Positions 59,534 to 64,000 of a stretch of DNA of 64,000 nt are shown piece after piece. The notes beneath the pieces were generated by a model that saw nothing but the letters and a program-made list of their open reading frames with translations, did not search any database and was not told where the DNA came from. A program made the position numbers and the translations under genes. Source of the stretch: Alphaproteobacteria bacterium (GTDB lineage Bacteria; Pseudomonadota; Alphaproteobacteria; Rhodobacterales; Rhodobacteraceae); the NCBI GenBank assembly GCA_030431485.1, contig JAUIIR010000002.1, positions 62,001-126,000 on the forward strand, given 5' to 3'. The first letter of the stretch is position 1. Every line of letters begins with the position of its first letter.

Positions 59534-59581
59534 GGTGCGTGCAAGCATAAACCCTACGTAGGATGGGTGCTTGCACGCACC
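59534..59581. terminator. Terminator/inverted repeat downstream of leuA
   Basis: GGTGCGTGCAAGCA / TGCTTGCACGCACC perfect 14-bp arms followed by GTTTTC. Confidence 0.75.
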
Positions 59582-59585
59582 GTTT

Positions 59586-62033
59586 TCAATACGGCACCCG
59601 CCATTTCGGTTGACTTGGATGTGCTTCAACCTGCGCCAGACCGCTGGTCTCCATCAGCCGCGTGATCTCTTCTTCCAGAAGCCGTTCGTCCGCCTGCCCC
59701 CGCACCGGCACACGACCGGGTTCAAGAAATAGCGGCGCCGCCAGAGGCGTCACGCGGTCGAGGCGCAGCAGGTCGATACGGTCGCCCACCCGTTCTGCCA
59801 TCTCCCGGATGCGCGCGAAATCGACCAATCCGCGCATTGCCTCTTCGCGTGTGATCTGCATCAGCAGGTGGTCGGGGTCGTATTTAAGGAGCGTGTCGTA
59901 AAGGATATCCGACGACATGGTCGCCTGCCGCCCCGTCTTTCTCTGACCGCCGAGGTTGCGTTCGATGAGACCGGCAATGGTCGCAGATGCCCGGAAGGTG
60001 CGTTTCATCACGGCATTGCCCGCCAGCCAGCCGTCCAGTCCAGCTTCCAACGCTGCCAGATCGAAAAGCGGTGCCGGGTCGATCACTGCGTCCAGGCCCC
60101 AGATCAACACGGCGTAGTCGGTGGCGACAAAGCCCATCGGAGCCAGCCCTTCCTCTTCCATCCGCTTGGTCAGCAAGAGGCCAAGCGTCTGCATCGCGTT
60201 GCGTCCGGCAAAACCATAGGCCACCAGTTGCTCACGCCCGTCATGCGGGAAGCTTTCGATGAGCAGGCGCCCGGGTTCGGGCAAGCGGCTGACGCGGCGC
60301 TGAATGTGCAGCCAGTCACGTGTGTGGGCAGGCAACTCTGGCCAATCGTCCTGCTGAAACATCTGCAGAATACGGTTCGACAATTGGGTGGAGGTGGCAA
60401 ATTTCGTGCCCATGAAAGTGGCGATCTTTGGCTTTCGCCCAGGGTCGCGCGTCACTTCAACGGTCAATTCGCGCAGCCCTTCATACCGGACGATCTGGCC
60501 GCCGATCAAGAAGGTGTCGCCTTTGGTCAGGGTCGCGGCGAACCCTTCCTCAATCTCTCCCAGAGGTGCGCCACCCCTACCCCGCCATTTGACCTTGAGC
60601 GTGTCGGTGTCCTGTATCGTGCCGATGTTCTGGCGGATGCGGGCGGCGGACCGCGGATCGCGCAACTGCCAGCGCCCGTCGGGCAATTGCTTGAGCCGCT
60701 GCCACTGGTCATAGGCTCGCAAAGCATAGCCGCCCGTGGCGCAGAAATTCAGACAGGCGGTAAATTCGGCACGGCTGAGATCGGCATAGGACCCGGCGCT
60801 TGTCATCTCGGTGTATAGCAGATCCGCATCGAACGGGCCGGAGCAGGCTGCGATCAGGATGTGCTGACACAGCACGTCACGCGGCCCGCGACCACGCCAT
60901 TCGCCATCCAGATCGTGCGCCTTGACGGCTTCCAACGCAGCCACGCATTCGACCACTTCGAACCGGTTGGCAGGCACCAACAGCGCCTTGGACGGTGCGT
61001 TGTATCGGTGGTTCGCACGGCCAATCCGCTGCACCAAACGTTTGACGTTCTTCGGCGCACCGATCTGGATCACCAGATCCACATCGCCCCAGTCAATGCC
61101 CAGATCAAGGCTGCCCGTGCAGACAATCGCCCGCAAGTCACCTCTGACCATCGCCGCTTCGACCTTTTCGCGCTGCTTCCGGTCGAGCGATCCGTGATGG
61201 ATGCCGATGGGCAAGGCGTCTTCATTCGCGAGCCACAGATTGTGAAAGAAGATCTCGGCCTGCGCGCGGGTGTTGTGGAAGATCAGCGTGGTCTTGTGCT
61301 GTTTCACCTGCTCCAGCACTGCGGGAATGCTGTATTTCGCGCCACCACCGGACCACGGCGGGGCTTCGTCCGTGACCAGCATAGAGATGTCGGGCTCCGG
61401 CCCCGGATCGGCCATCACGATCTCGCAGGTGTCGGGATGACGTGCCAGCAACCGCGCGATGGCGTCCGGGTCATCGACAGTGGCAGACAGGCCGACACGG
61501 CGCAGATCGGGGCACATGCCTTGCAACCGGGCCAGCGCCAGCATCAATTGATCGCCGCGTTTGCTTTCCGCCAGCGCATGGATTTCGTCCACCACCACCC
61601 GCTGAACACCTTTGAACATGCGCGGCGCATCTTCGTAGCTGGTGAGCAGCGCCAGCGACTCGGGCGTGGTCAGCAGGATGTGGGGCGGGTCCGCCCGCTG
61701 CCGTTTCTTGATATGGGCCGACGTGTCGCCCGTTCGGTCCTCGACCCGGATCGGCAATCCCGCCTCGTCAATGGGCGTGCGCAGGTTGCGCTTGATGTCG
61801 GAGGCCAGCGCCTTGAGCGGGCTGACATAAAGTGTGTGCAGACCTTCGCGTGGCTCCTGCGCCAGCTCTACCAGCGTCGGCAGAAACCCTGCCAGCGTCT
61901 TGCCCCCGCCGGTGGGCGCAATCAGCAAAAGGCAGGGGTCCGCCGCCCGGTTCAGCATATCCTGCTGATGCGAATGGATTGCCCATCCTCGGGTATCGAA
62001 CCAAGATTGAAGTGAGGGCGGCAACGCGATCAT
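59586..62033 (-). CDS. Lhr-like, ligase-associated DNA damage response DEXH-box helicase
   Basis: LLIAPTGGGKTLAGFLPTL, VVVDEIHALAESKRGDQL, CTGSLDLGIDWGDVDLVIQIGAPKNVKRLVQRIGRANHR. Confidence 0.92.
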   Translation of the reverse strand: MIALPPSLQSWFDTRGWAIHSHQQDMLNRAADPCLLLIAPTGGGKTLAGFLPTLVELAQEPREGLHTLYVSPLKALASDIKRNLRTPIDEAGLPIRVEDRTGDTSAHIKKRQRADPPHILLTTPESLALLTSYEDAPRMFKGVQRVVVDEIHALAESKRGDQLMLALARLQGMCPDLRRVGLSATVDDPDAIARLLARHPDTCEIVMADPGPEPDISMLVTDEAPPWSGGGAKYSIPAVLEQVKQHKTTLIFHNTRAQAEIFFHNLWLANEDALPIGIHHGSLDRKQREKVEAAMVRGDLRAIVCTGSLDLGIDWGDVDLVIQIGAPKNVKRLVQRIGRANHRYNAPSKALLVPANRFEVVECVAALEAVKAHDLDGEWRGRGPRDVLCQHILIAACSGPFDADLLYTEMTSAGSYADLSRAEFTACLNFCATGGYALRAYDQWQRLKQLPDGRWQLRDPRSAARIRQNIGTIQDTDTLKVKWRGRGGAPLGEIEEGFAATLTKGDTFLIGGQIVRYEGLRELTVEVTRDPGRKPKIATFMGTKFATSTQLSNRILQMFQQDDWPELPAHTRDWLHIQRRVSRLPEPGRLLIESFPHDGREQLVAYGFAGRNAMQTLGLLLTKRMEEEGLAPMGFVATDYAVLIWGLDAVIDPAPLFDLAALEAGLDGWLAGNAVMKRTFRASATIAGLIERNLGGQRKTGRQATMSSDILYDTLLKYDPDHLLMQITREEAMRGLVDFARIREMAERVGDRIDLLRLDRVTPLAAPLFLEPGRVPVRGQADERLLEEEITRLMETSGLAQVEAHPSQPKWRVPY

Positions 62034-62135
62034 ACCTCCTACATATGCCGCAGGGCGGCAAAGAAAAACGCACAACTTGCATTGCGGGTTGGCGACACTT
62101 GGCAGATGGTGCGAGGAATCGCGAAAGGCGAAGAT

Positions 62136-63320
62136 ATGCGCAGCCCCCACCCTCTTCTACTGACGCTCACGCTGTATCTCGCTGGCCTTGGCGCGGCAGG
62201 ACAGTTTTCGAAACTGGCGGTAAGTTTCGTGACGCTGACCGAGGTCTATGCCGGACATGGCGAGACCATACTTGGGCTGGCGGTGTCGCTGATCAGTCTT
62301 GTCGGCCTGATACTTGGGCTGGTTGCTGGCATCGTCGTCACTCGCATAGGGGCACGCAGGGCATTGCTTGCGGCTTTGGCACTGGGCGCGGCAATGTCGC
62401 TCTGGCAAGCCATGCTGCCCTCCTTGCCGGTGCTGATGGTGAGCCGCGTGCTGGAAGGCGCGTCTCATCTTCTGATTGTTGTGGCCGCACCAACACTGAT
62501 TGCCGAGACCACACCTGATCGATATCGCCCAGCGGCGCTGACGCTTTGGAGCACGTTTTTCGGCGTGGCATTTGCGTTGACTGCGGTCATTGCGCCGGGC
62601 GTGATCGCAAATGGTGGTCTGGCTTTGCTGATCGGAGCGCATGGTGTCTGGATGGCGGTGGCATGTCTGGCCGTCCTTTTCGTCTTGCCACGCCCGGTGA
62701 TGACCCAATCGCCGCCATCGGAAATTTCTTTGCTGCGTCGCCATATCGTGGCCTACGCGACACCTGGAATTGCCACGCCGGCCTTGGCGTGGTTGTGCTA
62801 TACGCTCACCTTCGTATCGGTCCTAACCGCGTTGCCGCTGCTGACCTCAGGCACCGCGCCCACGTGGCTCGCCGCCATTGCGCCTTTGGTGTCCATCGGT
62901 GTAGCCCTGACTGTGGGCGTTGCCGTTCTGTCCCGCCACCCGGCGCGACCAGTGGTGACGCTGGGATTTGCGCTTTGCGTGGCGATGGCTGTGGTTGTTC
63001 TGGTCGCAGGCTTTACCGCGGTCACGGTAATCCTGCTCTTCGCCTCTATGGCCTTTGTGCAGAGCTCAGGTTTTGCCATCGTACCCCAGATCAACGCGGA
63101 TGCGGCGTCACGTGCTCTGGCCAATGGAGCGTTGGCGCAGATGGGCAACCTTGGAAATTTGACGGGAACGCCACTGCTTATTGCGGTTTATCAGGGCGCT
63201 CCAGTTCTTGGCCCGTTCCTTTTTCTGGTCATTGCCTATGGCAGCGGCGTCGCAATCACTTGGGTGCTCGGACGCAGGGCAGTGGCGGCAATGGACACGA
63301 GGCATGCTTCGATGAACTGA
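62136..63320 (+). CDS. MFS transporter
   Basis: About 12 hydrophobic segments; GIVVTRIGARRALLAALALGAAMSLWQA. Confidence 0.88.
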   Translation: MRSPHPLLLTLTLYLAGLGAAGQFSKLAVSFVTLTEVYAGHGETILGLAVSLISLVGLILGLVAGIVVTRIGARRALLAALALGAAMSLWQAMLPSLPVLMVSRVLEGASHLLIVVAAPTLIAETTPDRYRPAALTLWSTFFGVAFALTAVIAPGVIANGGLALLIGAHGVWMAVACLAVLFVLPRPVMTQSPPSEISLLRRHIVAYATPGIATPALAWLCYTLTFVSVLTALPLLTSGTAPTWLAAIAPLVSIGVALTVGVAVLSRHPARPVVTLGFALCVAMAVVVLVAGFTAVTVILLFASMAFVQSSGFAIVPQINADAASRALANGALAQMGNLGNLTGTPLLIAVYQGAPVLGPFLFLVIAYGSGVAITWVLGRRAVAAMDTRHASMN

Positions 63321-63345
63321 AGCCGCAAGCGCGTCGACGCGTGCG

Positions 63346-63936
63346 TTACCTCTGCATCTCGGCCAGACGCGCCACATAGCGGGCCAGAGTGTCGATTTCG
63401 AGATTGACCTTATCACCCACCTTAGTTGCCCCCCAGGTCGTGACCTCCTGGGTGTGCGGTATGATATTCACACCGAAGCGGGTCTTATCCACCTCATTCA
63501 CCGTCAGGGATGTGCCGTCGAGAGCCACCGACCCTTTCGGTGCGATGAACCGTGCGAGGGCGCGCGGAGCCTCGAACGTGTAGCGGACACTATCGCCTTC
63601 GGGACGCATCTCGACGATCTCTGCCAGCCCGTCGACATGGCCGGAAACGATGTGCCCGCCTAATTCATCTCCGACCTTGAGCGCGCGTTCGAGATTGATT
63701 TTCTGGCCTTCGCCCCATTGGCCGATATTGGTCTTGTCCAACGTTTCTGCGCTAATCTCGACATCAAACCAATCGGGGCCAAGCTCAACCACCGTCAGAC
63801 AAACACCACTACAGGCAATCGACGCGCCGATATCAATGCTTTGTGTGTCATAGGCCGTACCGATACGCGCGCGCAGGTCGCCGCGGCGCTCAAGGCTGCG
63901 AATTTCCCCAATGTCTGTCACGATACCGGTAAACAT
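63346..63936 (-). CDS. ribE: Riboflavin synthase alpha chain
   Basis: MFTGIVTDIGEI, duplicated lumazine-binding domains, GHIVSGHVDGLAEI. Confidence 0.95.
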   Translation of the reverse strand: MFTGIVTDIGEIRSLERRGDLRARIGTAYDTQSIDIGASIACSGVCLTVVELGPDWFDVEISAETLDKTNIGQWGEGQKINLERALKVGDELGGHIVSGHVDGLAEIVEMRPEGDSVRYTFEAPRALARFIAPKGSVALDGTSLTVNEVDKTRFGVNIIPHTQEVTTWGATKVGDKVNLEIDTLARYVARLAEMQR

Positions 63937-64000
63937 GATGTAGCCCTCACCGTCATCACCCGCACTAGCTATTGCGGAATAGTAGTTCTCAGTATGCCGC

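Noticed and set aside
60861-62015. 384-aa plus-strand ORF
   Set aside because: Antisense to the Lhr-like helicase; spurious.

Overview
The window looks like a contiguous, high-GC alphaproteobacterial chromosome segment, Rhodobacteraceae/Roseobacter-like by gene content. Most of it is ordinary core and metabolic genes: putA, ettA, trxC, gcvTHP with a tandem glycine riboswitch, gltX, nadE, hppD, glyA, leuA, a ligase-associated helicase and ribE. Three regions stand out. (1) A ~7.9 kb integrative element (about 12739-20705) sits in tRNA-Leu(TAA). It is bounded by a 57-bp direct repeat of the tRNA 3' part. It carries a tyrosine integrase, a P4-type prim-pol/helicase followed immediately by a cluster of five AGGGCA hexamers (candidate origin), a secreted unknown protein, and an AT-rich cargo operon: compact cytochrome P450, acyl carrier protein, alpha/beta hydrolase. 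This is the best candidate for an undescribed system. (2) A long minus-strand purine-type catabolic locus (362-12683) has a BMP-family ABC transporter, an 8-oxoguanine-deaminase-like amidohydrolase and a split Rieske oxygenase (catalytic subunit without Rieske centre, stand-alone Rieske protein) next to a GST. This resembles the NdmC/D/E logic of GST-dependent purine N-demethylation. (3) Smaller items: a Leu-codon-rich leader peptide and hairpin ahead of a cupin-leuA operon, an 18-unit MORN protein built by a 9-unit block duplication, a TTG-start small membrane protein missed by the ORF track, and several perfect inverted repeats. All assignments come from reading the sequence; no database search was run.
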